A stretch of DNA of 64,000 bases from an uncultured Oscillospiraceae bacterium (GTDB lineage Bacteria > Bacillota > Clostridia > Oscillospirales > Oscillospiraceae), in the NCBI GenBank assembly GCA_934667095.1, contig CAKULE010000012.1:1-64000 (forward strand), given 5' to 3'. The first letter of the stretch is position 1. Each line of letters begins with the position of its first letter. The notes under the pieces were generated by a model. It saw nothing but the letters and a program-made list of their open reading frames with translations. It searched no databases and had not been told where the DNA came from. A program made the position numbers and the translations under genes. Positions 53,648 to 63,086 of the stretch are shown here, one piece after another.

Positions 53648-56158
53648 TCATACCTTTTTCATGTGCTGGGCGGCAGACTTGAGCATCAGCCGCTTGGTGC
53701 CCACATTGTCGAAGGCGATCTCCACCAGCGCATCCCCTCCCATTTTCTGTACAGAGAGCACCATGCCCTTACCAAAGGCCTTGTGCTCCACCATGTCGCC
53801 CTTGCGGAACTCGGGCAGGCTGGAGGGGGCCGCCGGGGCAGTGTAGCCGCTGGCGGGCCGCTGGGCGATGGGCCGGTGGGTGGAGGCGGGCCGTCCGCCC
53901 GCGGAGGGAGCTCCGCGGCCGGTGCGGACGGGGCCGTCCGCCCGGCGGAAACCGGCGGCGGGATTGCCGAAGCCGCCCCGCTGGACCTCCCGGGGCCGCC
54001 GGTCGAAATCCTCGGTCCAGCCGCCGCCGTCCCGGTCCAGATAGCTGCGGCCGGACATCTCCAGCAGCTCCGGCGGGATCTCCCCGGTGAAGCGGGAGGG
54101 CCTGTTGGAGCTGGTACGGCCAAAGAGCATCCGCTGCCCCGCGCAGGTGAGGTACAGCCGCTCCTTGGCCCGGGTGAGGGCCACGTAGCACAGCCGCCGC
54201 TCTTCCTCCATCTCCTCCGGGTCGCCGATGGTGCGCATGCCGGGGAAGATGCCCTCTTCCATGCCCACCACGAAGACCACAGGGAACTCCAGCCCCTTGG
54301 CGGCGTGCATGGTCATCATCACCACGGCGTCCTCATTGGGGTCGTGGTTGTCCAGGTCGGTGTAGAGGGCGATCTCATCCAGGAAGCCCGCCAGAGAAGG
54401 CTCCCCCTCCACGTTCTCCAGATAACCGTTGATGGAAGTGGCCAGCTCCTGCACGTTCTCCAGCCGGGTGCGGCTCTCCACGTCGTTCTTGGCCTGGAGC
54501 ATGGCAGCGTAGCCCGTGCGGGCCACCGCCTCGGTGTAGAACTCCGGCAGGGTCATGGTCTGGCTCAGGCCGGTGAGGTCGCCGATGAGGGCGGTGAACT
54601 GTCCCAGCCGGGGGGCCGCCCTCTGGAGCTCCGGGTAATTGCCCGCGTCCACCAGCACGGACCAGAGGGAGCGCTCTTCCGCCGCGGCGATGGCGGCGGC
54701 CTTGTCCATGGTGGTGTCCCCGATGCCGCGGGGCGGGTTGTTGACGATGCGGCGCAGTCGCAAATCATCGTCATGGTTGTGGATGACGCAGAGGTAGGCC
54801 AGCATGTCCTTGACCTCCGCCCGGTCGAAGAAGCGGGTGCCGCCGATGACCCGGTAGGGGATGCCGTTGCGCTTGAATGCCTGCTCGATCTGGTTGGACT
54901 GGGCGTTCATGCGGTAGAGCACGGCGTGGTCGTTCCAGTGCCGGCCCTCCCGGTAGCCGGCCAGCACCTTGCCCGCCACATACTGGGCCTCGTCATTCTC
55001 GTTCATGGCGGTGTAGAGGGAGACCTTCTCCCCCTTGTCCCCGGCGGTCCACAGCTGCTTGCCCTTCCGTCCCTGATTGTGTTGGATCACCGCGTTGGCC
55101 GCCGCCAGAATGTTGGCGGTGGAGCGGTAATTTTGCTCCAGTCGGATGGTGCGGCAGCCCTTGTACTGGTCCTCGAAGGAGAGGATGTTCTCGATGGTGG
55201 CGCCCCGGAAGCGGTAGATGGACTGGTCATCATCGCCCACCACGCAGATATTCTCATGCCCGCCCGCCAGCAAGGAAGCCAGCAGATACTGGAGGTTGTT
55301 GGTGTCCTGATACTCGTCGATGAGCACATAGCGGAACTTCCGCTGGTAGTAGGTACGCACCTCCTCGTCCTGCTGGAGCAGACGGACGGTGTGGAGGATG
55401 ATATCGTCGAAATCCAGCGCCCCGGCGTCCCACAGGCGGCGCTGATAGGCGGTGTACAGGGCCGCGATCTTCTGCAGGCGGAAGTCCCCGGCCGCCGCCG
55501 CGGCCTTCTCGAAGTCGGCGGCCAGCTGCAGCTTGTCCTTGGCCTGAGAGATGGTCCCCAGTACTGACCGGGGCGGGAACTGCTTGTCGTCGAAGTTCAG
55601 TTCCTTCAGGCAGTCCTTCATCACCCGGACAGAGTCGTCGGTGTCATAGATGGTGAAGGAGGAGGGGAAGCCGATCCTCTCCCCGTCCCGGCGGAGGATG
55701 CGCACGCAGGCGGAGTGGAAGGTGGAGGCCCAGACGTCCCGGGCCTCGGGGCCCAGCATCCGCTCCAGCCGCTCCTTCAGCTCCCCCGCCGCCTTGTTGG
55801 TAAAGGTGATGGCGATAATGGACCAGGGCACGGCGGGGTCCACGGCGCACAGCCGGTCCGCCCGGAGCTTCAGCTCCTTCCGGGGCTGGGCCACGTAGTC
55901 CCGCAGCAGGTCCACATCGGTGCTCTCCACCCAGTCGGGGGTCTCCACGGTGTCCGACCCGCGGCCGTAGCGGATGAGATTGGCGATGCGGCGGATGAGC
56001 ACCGTGGTCTTGCCCGAGCCGGCACCCGCCAGCAGCAGCAGGGGCCCCTCGGTATCCAGCACAGCCTCCCGCTGCTCCGGGTTGAGGTCGGCATAGTTCA
56101 GGGCGATGGCCTGCCGCCGCAGGCGGCAGAACTCCTGCTCCTGTTCATGTGTCAGCAT
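53648..56158 (-). CDS. pcrA: UvrD/PcrA-type ATP-dependent DNA helicase
   Basis: The 836-residue superfamily 1A helicase unwinds DNA 3' to 5' in repair and rolling-circle replication. Motifs in order: LNPEQREAVL (Q motif), LLAGAGSGKTTVL (I), ITFTNKAAGELKERL (Ia), VLIDEYQDTN (II), VVGDDDQSIYRFRGA (III), RLEQNYRSTANIL (IV), MTMHAAKGLEFPVVFV (V) and CYVALTRAKERLYLT (VI). The C-terminal 60 residues contain the RNA-polymerase-binding tudor-like fold (GDMVEHKAFGKGMVLSVQKM) typical of PcrA. Length is longer than usual (about 740) through an insert near residues 75-110 and a disordered Gly/Pro/Arg linker near 715-785. ATG 56158 follows AAAGGAC. Confidence 0.95.
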   Translation of the reverse strand: MLTHEQEQEFCRLRRQAIALNYADLNPEQREAVLDTEGPLLLLAGAGSGKTTVLIRRIANLIRYGRGSDTVETPDWVESTDVDLLRDYVAQPRKELKLRADRLCAVDPAVPWSIIAITFTNKAAGELKERLERMLGPEARDVWASTFHSACVRILRRDGERIGFPSSFTIYDTDDSVRVMKDCLKELNFDDKQFPPRSVLGTISQAKDKLQLAADFEKAAAAAGDFRLQKIAALYTAYQRRLWDAGALDFDDIILHTVRLLQQDEEVRTYYQRKFRYVLIDEYQDTNNLQYLLASLLAGGHENICVVGDDDQSIYRFRGATIENILSFEDQYKGCRTIRLEQNYRSTANILAAANAVIQHNQGRKGKQLWTAGDKGEKVSLYTAMNENDEAQYVAGKVLAGYREGRHWNDHAVLYRMNAQSNQIEQAFKRNGIPYRVIGGTRFFDRAEVKDMLAYLCVIHNHDDDLRLRRIVNNPPRGIGDTTMDKAAAIAAAEERSLWSVLVDAGNYPELQRAAPRLGQFTALIGDLTGLSQTMTLPEFYTEAVARTGYAAMLQAKNDVESRTRLENVQELATSINGYLENVEGEPSLAGFLDEIALYTDLDNHDPNEDAVVMMTMHAAKGLEFPVVFVVGMEEGIFPGMRTIGDPEEMEEERRLCYVALTRAKERLYLTCAGQRMLFGRTSSNRPSRFTGEIPPELLEMSGRSYLDRDGGGWTEDFDRRPREVQRGGFGNPAAGFRRADGPVRTGRGAPSAGGRPASTHRPIAQRPASGYTAPAAPSSLPEFRKGDMVEHKAFGKGMVLSVQKMGGDALVEIAFDNVGTKRLMLKSAAQHMKKV

Positions 56159-56226
56159 AAGATCAGTCCTTTGAAGTCGATTGGGATAAGCATACCACGG
56201 TTCGCTCAAAAAGTACAGAACTAACA

Positions 56227-56255
56227 TTGACTTCCCCTCGGCCAGACGGTAGAAT
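56227..56255 (+). promoter_or_regulatory. Promoter of comEC
   Basis: TTGACT (56227-56232), a 17-base spacer and TAGAAT (56250-56255). Confidence 0.7.
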
Positions 56256-56289
56256 GGGGAGCAGTAAATCAGCGGGGGAGGGGACGGAG

Positions 56290-58650
56290 ATGCGAAAACT
56301 GGCCTGGTTCTCCGGCGGCTTCGCCCTCGCCTGCCTGCTGTCTGCCTATGCGCTGGGCGGGCTGCTGCCCGCCCTCATCGCCGCCGGGATCTTTGCCGCG
56401 GCTCTTACCGCCGCGCTGGCCACCCGGCCCAGAGGGACCGAGAGCCCGGATCTCTCCCTGCTGCCCGCGGGGCGGCGGGCGGTATTCCAGATCGCCCGGC
56501 GGCTGGCGGCCCTCTGCCTCGGGGCGGCGCTGGCCTTCGGCTGGGCCGCAGGGTATGCCGCGCTCTTCCGCGCCCCGGCGGAGGCGCTGGCCGGCACGGA
56601 GCAGGCCATCACCGGTACCGTGGCCTCCTACCCGCAGGAGACCTCCATCGGCGGCCGGTCCCTGACCGTGAAGCTGGACGGCGGCCTCACCGCGCCGGAT
56701 GTGCTGCTGTACGCCGGGCCCGACTGGGCAGGCCTCCGCCCCGGGGACCGGATCGCCTGCACCGCCCGGCTGAAGTCCTCCGACTTTCTCTACGGAGACG
56801 AGACCACCTATTACACTGCCAAGGGCATCTATCTGCTGGCCTACTGCAACGATCCGCCGCAGGCGGAGCGGGCGGAGACCGTCCCTCTCCGGTACTGGCC
56901 TGCCCTGTGCGCCCACGCCCTGCGGGGCGGCATTTTCGCCGCCTTCGGCGAGGAGAGCGCGCCGCTGGCCGCCGCGGTGACGCTGGGGGACAAGTCCGGC
57001 CTGGACGAGGGCCTGTACACCGCCCTGACCCGCTCCGGCCTGATGCACGCGGCGGTGGTGTCCGGCATGCACATCTCCTTTCTGGCGGGAATGATCGTGG
57101 CCCTGTTCCGGGGCAGCCGCCGGGCGGCCCTCTGCGCCGTGCCCATCCTGCTGTTCTACGCCCTCATGGCCGGCGGCACCCCCTCCGCCCTCCGGGCAGT
57201 CATCATGCAGGCAGTGATCCTGGCCGGGCCCCTGCTGAACCGGGAGCCCGACCCGCCCACGGCCCTGGGCCTTGCCCTGCTGGTCCTGCTGCTCCAGAAT
57301 CCCTTTGCCGCTGCAAGCGTCAGCCTGCAGCTGTCCTTCGCCTCGGTGGCAGGCATCCAGCTGGTCTCCGCCCGGGTGAGCCGTGCGCTGGAGACCCCTG
57401 TGAAGAAGCGCCTCCGGGGGGATGCCCTGCCCAAGCGGGCCCTGCGGGGCGCGTGGCGGCTGCTGGCCGCCAACCTGTCGGTGACGCTGGGAGCCATGGT
57501 GTTCACCACACCCCTCATCGCCCTGTATTTCGGCAAGCTGGTGCTGGTGTCCCCGGTGACCAACCTCCTGTGCCTGTGGGCGGTGACCCTGCTGCTGATC
57601 CTCGCCCTGCTGGCGGGCACCCTGGGTGTTTTCCTGCCCGGAGCGGCCGCTGTGCTGGCCCCGGTCCTCACCCTGCCGGTGCGCTACCTCTCCGCCGTGA
57701 CCGGGACCCTCGCCCGACTGCCGCTGGCCTGCCTGTCCAGCGAGGACCGGAACGTCCGGATCTGGCTGGCGGCGGTGTACGTGCTGGCGCTGTCCATCGC
57801 TCTGGCCCGGCGGAGGCTGCGGCAGACCCTGCTGGCCCTCGGCTGCGCCGGGGCGCTGCTGGCGCTGGCCATCGGGCTCAATGCGCTGGGCGTGCGGCGT
57901 GCGGACCTGACCGTCACCGCGCTGGACGTGGGGCAGGGAGCCTCCACCCTCATCCTGTCGGGGGATTCCACCGTCCTCGCCGACTGCGGCGGCAGCGGGT
58001 CCGACTCCGCCGGGGACATCGCCGCCGACCGGCTGGCCCTGCTGGGCCGGCGCACCCTGGACGCACTGGTGTTCACCCATCTGGACGCCGACCACTTCAA
58101 CGGCGCGGAGCGTCTCTTCGCCCGGCTGAAGGTCCGCCGGGTGTATGTCCCTGAAGTGGGCTCCCATCAGGAGGAGCTGGCTGCCCTCCGGGCCATGGCG
58201 GAGGCGGCGGGGGCTGAGGTCATCCCGGTGTCCGACATCACGGTGATCCCTGCCGGGGAGGCCTCCGTCACCCTCTATCCGCCCATGGGCAGCGGCACCT
58301 CCAACGAGGAGGGCCTGTTCCTGCTGGCTTCGGCCGGGGACTTCGACGCCCTCGTCACCGGGGACGCCGACTCCTTTGTGGAGGATATGCTGGTAAAATA
58401 CTGCCCCATCCCGGACATCGAGCTTCTGCTGGTGGGGCACCACGGCTCCGCCGGCTCCACTGGGGAGCGGCTGCTGGACGCCCTCCGTCCGGAGCTGGCG
58501 GTGATCTCCGTGGGGTATAATTCCTATGGCCACCCGGCCCAGTCGGTGCTGGACCGGCTGCGGGCCGGGGGCGCAGAGGTCTGGCGCACCGACCGGGACG
58601 GCTCGGTCACCGTCTCCCTGCGGGATGGCCGTGTGTCCGTACAAACCTGA
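56290..58650 (+). CDS. comEC: DNA internalisation competence channel ComEC/Rec2
   Basis: The 786-residue protein forms the channel through which transforming DNA crosses the membrane. It has N-terminal membrane helices, an OB-like DUF4131 region (about 100-190), the competence core with the signature GLMHAAVVSGMHISFLAGMI, further membrane helices, and a C-terminal metallo-beta-lactamase-type domain (from about 545: LDVGQGASTLILSG, TLDALVFTHLDADHFNGAER, LLVGHHGSAGSTGERLLDAL) thought to degrade one strand. The zinc-motif histidines appear as THLDADH. Start 56290 fits GGGACGGAG. It begins an operon with holA and rnmV; other competence genes are not in the window. Confidence 0.93.
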   Translation: MRKLAWFSGGFALACLLSAYALGGLLPALIAAGIFAAALTAALATRPRGTESPDLSLLPAGRRAVFQIARRLAALCLGAALAFGWAAGYAALFRAPAEALAGTEQAITGTVASYPQETSIGGRSLTVKLDGGLTAPDVLLYAGPDWAGLRPGDRIACTARLKSSDFLYGDETTYYTAKGIYLLAYCNDPPQAERAETVPLRYWPALCAHALRGGIFAAFGEESAPLAAAVTLGDKSGLDEGLYTALTRSGLMHAAVVSGMHISFLAGMIVALFRGSRRAALCAVPILLFYALMAGGTPSALRAVIMQAVILAGPLLNREPDPPTALGLALLVLLLQNPFAAASVSLQLSFASVAGIQLVSARVSRALETPVKKRLRGDALPKRALRGAWRLLAANLSVTLGAMVFTTPLIALYFGKLVLVSPVTNLLCLWAVTLLLILALLAGTLGVFLPGAAAVLAPVLTLPVRYLSAVTGTLARLPLACLSSEDRNVRIWLAAVYVLALSIALARRRLRQTLLALGCAGALLALAIGLNALGVRRADLTVTALDVGQGASTLILSGDSTVLADCGGSGSDSAGDIAADRLALLGRRTLDALVFTHLDADHFNGAERLFARLKVRRVYVPEVGSHQEELAALRAMAEAAGAEVIPVSDITVIPAGEASVTLYPPMGSGTSNEEGLFLLASAGDFDALVTGDADSFVEDMLVKYCPIPDIELLLVGHHGSAGSTGERLLDALRPELAVISVGYNSYGHPAQSVLDRLRAGGAEVWRTDRDGSVTVSLRDGRVSVQT

Positions 58651-58668
58651 TATGAGAGGAGGGCTCCC

Positions 58669-59721
58669 ATGCCCCCGAGACCCAAAACCGACAACACCGC
58701 CATGCGGGCGCTGAAAAAGTCCCTGAAGGCCGGTGCCCCCGGGCAGCTCTATGTATTCTACGGCGAGGAGGCCTACCTGCGGGACTACTACGTGGGCCAG
58801 CTGAAGCAGGCCCTGCTCCCCGCCGGGCTGGAAGACTTCAACCTCCACACCGCTCAGGGGAAGGACTGTTCCGCCGCGTGGATCGAGCAGGCGGTGGACT
58901 GCCTGCCCATGATGAGCGAGCGCACCCTGATCCTTGTCACCGACTTCGACCTGTTCGGCGTGGGCGAGAAAGACCGGGAGCATCTGGCAGCCCTCTTCGC
59001 CGACCTGCCGGAGTACTGCTGTCTGGTGTTCGTGTACGACCTGCTGACCTACAAGGCCGACGGCCGCTCCAAGCTGGCGGCGGCGGTGAAGGCCAACGGT
59101 CTCACCGTGAACTTCCAGCGGCAGGAGCAAGGGGACCTGACCGACTGGATCTGCCGCCGGTTCCGGGCCACCGGCCATTCCATCGACACGGAGGACGCCC
59201 GCTACCTCATCTTCCTCTGCGGGGACCTGATGAACAATCTGGCCTCTGAGATCGGCAAGATCGCCGCCTACGCCCCCGCCCAGCGGGTCACCCGGGGGGA
59301 CATCGACGCCGTGGCCGTACCCCAGATCGACGCGGTGGTGTTCCAGATGACCGACGCCATGGCCCGCCGGGATTTCGACAAGGCTGCCTCCGTTCTGGCC
59401 GACCTGTTCCACGCCCAGGAGTCCGGCGTGATGATCCTTTCTGTGATGGGCAAGTACTTCCGCCAGCTGTACACCGCCCGGCTCTACCTGGACCGGGGGA
59501 AGAGCAGAAACGACTTCATGGCCCTGTGGAGCATGAAGAGCTCCTACCCAGCGGACAAGCTGCTGGACGCCGCCCGGCGCTTCTCGCTGGAGTGGTGCCG
59601 CCACGCCGTCCGCCGCTGCAGCGAGACGGAGTTCCTGCTCAAGGCCTCCTATGGGCAGGAGCAGGAGGTCCTCACCGGCCTGCTGATGGAGCTGGCCGCA
59701 GGAAGGAGGGCCATCCGGTGA
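58669..59721 (+). CDS. holA: DNA polymerase III delta subunit
   Basis: The 350-residue clamp-loader subunit opens the sliding clamp. Recognisable parts are the N-terminal AAA+-like start QLYVFYGEEAYLRDYYVGQL, LPMMSERTLILVTDFDLFG, the middle GDLTDWICRRFRATGHSIDT, CGDLMNNLASEIGKIAAYAP, and the C-terminal ILSVMGKYFRQLYTARLYLD. Like other delta subunits it has no functional Walker A. The order comEC-holA is usual in Firmicutes. GAGGAGGGC precedes the ATG, and its stop overlaps the next start (GTGA). Confidence 0.93.
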   Translation: MPPRPKTDNTAMRALKKSLKAGAPGQLYVFYGEEAYLRDYYVGQLKQALLPAGLEDFNLHTAQGKDCSAAWIEQAVDCLPMMSERTLILVTDFDLFGVGEKDREHLAALFADLPEYCCLVFVYDLLTYKADGRSKLAAAVKANGLTVNFQRQEQGDLTDWICRRFRATGHSIDTEDARYLIFLCGDLMNNLASEIGKIAAYAPAQRVTRGDIDAVAVPQIDAVVFQMTDAMARRDFDKAASVLADLFHAQESGVMILSVMGKYFRQLYTARLYLDRGKSRNDFMALWSMKSSYPADKLLDAARRFSLEWCRHAVRRCSETEFLLKASYGQEQEVLTGLLMELAAGRRAIR

Positions 59722-60299
59722 TCCGCATCAAGGAGGCCATCGTGGTAGAGGGCCGGTACGACAAAAACGCCCTGTCTCAGGTGGTGGACGCCGTCATTCT
59801 GGAGACCTCCGGCTTCGGCGTGTTCAAGGATGCCGAGCGGCTGGCCCTGCTGCGCCGGCTGGCGGAGCAGCAGGGACTCATCGTTCTCACGGATTCCGAC
59901 GGGGCGGGCTTCGTCATCCGCAACTACCTGAAGGGGGCCATTCCCCCGGGGCAGGTGAAGCACGCCTACATCCCCGACATCTACGGCAAGGAGCGCCGCA
60001 AGCGCACCCCCGGCAGGGAGGGCAAGCTTGGCGTGGAGGGTATGAAGCCCGAGGTGCTGCTTCAGGCCCTGCTCCGGGCCGGGGCCACCGTGGAGGGGGA
60101 GGAGCCCGCCCCCCGGGGGCAGCTGACCCCCGCAGACCTGTTCACGCTGGGCCTCACGGGCCCGAACTCGGCGGAGCGCCGGGCCGCCCTGCTGCGGCGG
60201 CTGGCCCTGCCCGAGCACATGAGCGCCAAGGCCCTGCTGACGGTGCTCAACGCCCTGTACACGCCGGCGGAGGTCTCCGCTCTGGCCGTAGAGCTGTAA
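59718..60299 (+). CDS. rnmV: Ribonuclease M5 (5S rRNA maturation)
   Basis: The 193-residue protein has a Toprim domain with EAIVVEGRYDKNALSQVVDA (catalytic Glu) and LIVLTDSDGAGFVIRNYLKG (DxD), followed by the M5 C-terminal DUF4093 region (HMSAKALLTVLNALYTPAEV). RNase M5 trims 5S rRNA precursors together with ribosomal protein L18. The start is a GTG at 59718 that shares four bases with the holA stop; GGAAGGAGGG lies 8 bases upstream. In many Firmicutes rnmV sits beside ksgA; here it follows holA instead and is the last gene before a strong terminator. Confidence 0.9.
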   Translation: MIRIKEAIVVEGRYDKNALSQVVDAVILETSGFGVFKDAERLALLRRLAEQQGLIVLTDSDGAGFVIRNYLKGAIPPGQVKHAYIPDIYGKERRKRTPGREGKLGVEGMKPEVLLQALLRAGATVEGEEPAPRGQLTPADLFTLGLTGPNSAERRAALLRRLALPEHMSAKALLTVLNALYTPAEVSALAVEL

Positions 60300-60344
60300 A
60301 AAGGACCGCCCCTGCCGGCTGTGCCGGCAGGGGCGGTGTTTTTC
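60299..60344. terminator. Terminator of the comEC-holA-rnmV operon
   Basis: ACCGCCCCTGCCGGC-TGT-GCCGGCAGGGGCGGT, a perfect 15-bp stem, followed by GTTTTT; A tract on the left lets it also serve the convergent regulator gene. Confidence 0.9.
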
Positions 60345-60367
60345 ATGCCGTCTGCAGTGGTCGCGGA

Positions 60368-60808
60368 TTATTTTCTCCAGTGCTTCAGGCCGGGCACCAC
60401 GGCCTCCATGTGTGCCCGGACCTGCTCCGCGGGCCAGGCTTCGCTGGCCATGTGCGCCACGCAGAAGTCGATCAGCTGCTCCATGCTTGTGTACTTGAAC
60501 TCGCCGTCGGAATAGCACCACTTGCAGTAGTCCTCGTTGAACCCGCCGTCGGGCTCTTTGCTGGTGGTGGAGTCCTCCAGCGGCATCCCGCAGCACTGGC
60601 AGATCAGCTGCCGCGGGGCGCCCAGCAGCGTGTTGATCGAAACGTCATAAAGCCTCGACAGCACCTTCAGGGTCTCCAGCCCCGGCGTAGTCTCCCCCGT
60701 CTCCCAGCGGGACACCGCCTGCCGCGTTACGAGCACCCGTTCGGCCAGCTCTTCCTGGGATAGTCCCCGCTCCGTCCTCAGCTGATACAGGATCTCCTTT
60801 GTCTCCAT
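60368..60808 (-). CDS. XRE-type regulator fused to a putative zinc-ribbon domain
   Basis: The 146-residue protein has an N-terminal XRE/Cro helix-turn-helix (ILYQLRTERGLSQEELAERV, LVTRQAVSRWETGETTPGLE) and a C-terminal domain with cysteines ICQCCGMPLED and EDYCKWCYSDGEF, the pattern of the putative zinc-ribbon family common in Clostridia, followed by a helix (MEQLIDFCVAHM). Such zinc-ribbon domains also exist as free proteins; fusion to an XRE domain suggests metal- or redox-dependent DNA binding. Start 60808 fits AGGGAGGTG. It is convergent to rnmV and divergent from gdpP, with no obvious partner gene. Confidence 0.85.
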   Translation of the reverse strand: METKEILYQLRTERGLSQEELAERVLVTRQAVSRWETGETTPGLETLKVLSRLYDVSINTLLGAPRQLICQCCGMPLEDSTTSKEPDGGFNEDYCKWCYSDGEFKYTSMEQLIDFCVAHMASEAWPAEQVRAHMEAVVPGLKHWRK

Positions 60809-60949
60809 ACAGAACACCTCCCTGCGGTCAGTGTAGCACAGGCTCCGCGTTCAGACAAGCAACCCGCGGTTGCTGCCCCTGGTTTGCCGGGCCGTTTCCT
60901 CTCGGGCCGCCCTCTGCGAGAATTTTCCCGCTGCCCCGGCCTTTCGGCC

Positions 60950-60978
60950 TTGTTTTTGCCGCTGGCGTCTGTTATAAT
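60950..60978 (+). promoter_or_regulatory. Promoter of the gdpP operon
   Basis: TTGTTT (60950-60955), a 17-base spacer and a perfect TATAAT (60973-60978). Confidence 0.8.
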
Positions 60979-61045
60979 AATACATCTAAAGTAAAGTGGT
61001 GCGGTATGCCCCCGCGCCGTCCCGGAAGAGAGGAGAACCGCCGGC

Positions 61046-63058
61046 ATGAGCAAAAAGATCATTCAGCTTCTAGCCCCCAGATTTTACGTATATTTCGTCG
61101 CCATGCTGGCCTTCAGCGGCGTCAGTGCCCTACTGAGCCGGATGGACGTGGCCATCGCGGAGCTCATCGTCACCGGCATTCTCTACTGCATCTATTACGC
61201 CGCTGCCCGCCAGCGCAAGGCCAACACCGACAGCTATCTGGCCCAGCTGGCCGCCAGCCTGGACCGGGCCGGCGGTGAGAGCACCATCAACTGCCCCCTG
61301 CCCATGGTCATCTTCTCCCCGGAAAGTGACGAGATCATCTGGTCCAACGAGCGGTTCCTTCAGCTCACCGACCGGCAGGAGGGCATCTTCGACAGCCGTC
61401 TGTCCCAGCTGGTGCCCGAGTTCCCCACCCGCTGGCTGCTGGAGGGCAAGAGCGAGTGCCCCGGCGAGGTCACGGTGGGCGGCAGGCGCTATCAGGTGTT
61501 CGGCTCCGTCTCCCGCTCGGACAGCGGAGAGGTCCCTGCGCTGGCCACCACCTACTGGCTGGACGTCACCGACTACGCCAACACCTCCGACGTGTACAAG
61601 GCCACCCGGCTGGTGGTGGCGGTGCTCCTGCTGGACAACTATGAGGACGCCATCAAGATTCAGGAAGACGTGGTGCGCACTGCCATGCTCTCCGACATCA
61701 ACCAGAAGTTCACCGAGTGGGTGGGCGACACCGGCGGCCTCATTCTCCGGCTGGACCGGGACCGTTACCTCTTTCTCTTTGAGGAACAGTATCTGGGCCA
61801 GTACAAGAGCAGCAAATTCGACCTGCTGGACAAGGTCCACACGGTCTGCACCCCCAACGGCATTCCCACCACCCTGTCCATCGGCGTGGGCACCGACGGG
61901 GACACCCCGGCGGAGCTCTTCCGCTTTGCCACCCTGTCTGCCGACATGGCCCTGTCCCGGGGCGGCGATCAGGCAGTAGTCAAGACCCGCTTCGGCTTCG
62001 AATTCTACGGCGGCCGCTCCCGGGAGACCGAGAAACGCACCAAGGTCAAAAGCCGCGTGATGGCCTCCGCCCTCGGCGATCTGGTCACCGACGCCTCCTG
62101 CGTGCTGGTCATGGGCCACCGGGCCGCAGACATGGACGCGGTGGGTGCCGCGGTGGGCGTCTGCGCCATCGCCCGCAAGCGGGGCGTGCCCGCCTTCCTC
62201 ATCCGGGAGACCGTCCCCACCCCTGCGGACGAGCTGTACCGCCGGGTGATCGAGATGGAATATTACAGGGACCGGCTCATCGACGCGCAGGAGGCCCTCC
62301 TCCGGGCGGACACCAACACCCTGCTGGTGGTGGTGGATACCAGCCGGCCGGAGCAGGTGGCGAGCCCCGAGGTGCTCACCTCCTGCAACAAGGTGGCCGT
62401 CATTGACCACCACCGCCGGGCGGCCACCTACATCGAGGGCGCGGCCCTGAACTTCCACGAACCCTCGGCTTCCTCCGCCAGCGAGCTGGTGACCGAGCTC
62501 ATTGGCTGCCTGATGGAGCCCTCCGACCTCCAGACCGGCGAGGCCGAGGCCCTGATGGCCGGCATCATGCTGGACACCAAGAACTTCACCATGCGCACCG
62601 GCGGCCGCACCTTTGAGGCCGCGGCCCTGCTCCGCCGGGCCGGGGGCGACACCAATCAGGTCAAGAAGCTCTTCCAGACCGACCTGACCGACACCATCGC
62701 CAAGTACCGCATCATACAGAACGCCCGCATCTACCGGGGGGACATCGCCATCGCCCCCGTAGACCGGGACGTGGGCCGGGTGACGGCGGCGCAGGCGGCG
62801 GACGAGCTGCTGAACATCGCGGGCATCAACACCTCCTTCGTGCTCTACCCGGCGGAGGATCAGGTGATCGTCTCCGCCCGCAGCATCAACGATACCAACG
62901 TGCAGGTCATTGTCGAAGCCCTTGGGGGCGGCGGCAACGGCGCCGCCGCCGGGGCCCAGATCCCCGGCCGCAGCGTGGAGGAGGTCACGGAGCTGCTTAC
63001 TGCCGCACTGGACAACTATTTCAGGGAGGACGAGGGCCCGCAGCCCGAGTCCGTCTGA
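61046..63058 (+). CDS. gdpP: Cyclic-di-AMP phosphodiesterase GdpP
   Basis: The 670-residue protein degrades c-di-AMP. It has two N-terminal membrane helices (about 12-52), a PAS-like domain (85-160), a degenerate GGDEF domain (about 175-315, ending ADMALSRGGDQAVVKTRFGF), and the DHH/DHHA1 phosphodiesterase with VLVMGHRAADMDAVGAAVGV, LLVVVDTSRPEQV, VAVIDHHRRAATYIEG and a DHHA1 part ending in SINDTNVQVIVEALGGGGN. Length agrees with Bacillus GdpP (about 660). GAGAGGAGAA is the ribosome site. Its position before rplI and dnaB is the conserved Firmicutes order. Confidence 0.96.
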   Translation: MSKKIIQLLAPRFYVYFVAMLAFSGVSALLSRMDVAIAELIVTGILYCIYYAAARQRKANTDSYLAQLAASLDRAGGESTINCPLPMVIFSPESDEIIWSNERFLQLTDRQEGIFDSRLSQLVPEFPTRWLLEGKSECPGEVTVGGRRYQVFGSVSRSDSGEVPALATTYWLDVTDYANTSDVYKATRLVVAVLLLDNYEDAIKIQEDVVRTAMLSDINQKFTEWVGDTGGLILRLDRDRYLFLFEEQYLGQYKSSKFDLLDKVHTVCTPNGIPTTLSIGVGTDGDTPAELFRFATLSADMALSRGGDQAVVKTRFGFEFYGGRSRETEKRTKVKSRVMASALGDLVTDASCVLVMGHRAADMDAVGAAVGVCAIARKRGVPAFLIRETVPTPADELYRRVIEMEYYRDRLIDAQEALLRADTNTLLVVVDTSRPEQVASPEVLTSCNKVAVIDHHRRAATYIEGAALNFHEPSASSASELVTELIGCLMEPSDLQTGEAEALMAGIMLDTKNFTMRTGGRTFEAAALLRRAGGDTNQVKKLFQTDLTDTIAKYRIIQNARIYRGDIAIAPVDRDVGRVTAAQAADELLNIAGINTSFVLYPAEDQVIVSARSINDTNVQVIVEALGGGGNGAAAGAQIPGRSVEEVTELLTAALDNYFREDEGPQPESV

Positions 63059-63086
63059 CCATACCAATGAATTGGAGGAAACAACA

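Noticed and set aside
56269..59604. A minus-strand open frame of 1111 codons opposite comEC and holA
   Set aside because: It is antisense to two well-supported genes and has the His/Gln/Gly-rich composition of a GC-driven shadow, with no domain recognised.
61700..62000. GGDEF domain of GdpP as an active diguanylate cyclase
   Set aside because: The catalytic GGDEF sequence is absent, as usual in GdpP, where this domain is degenerate.
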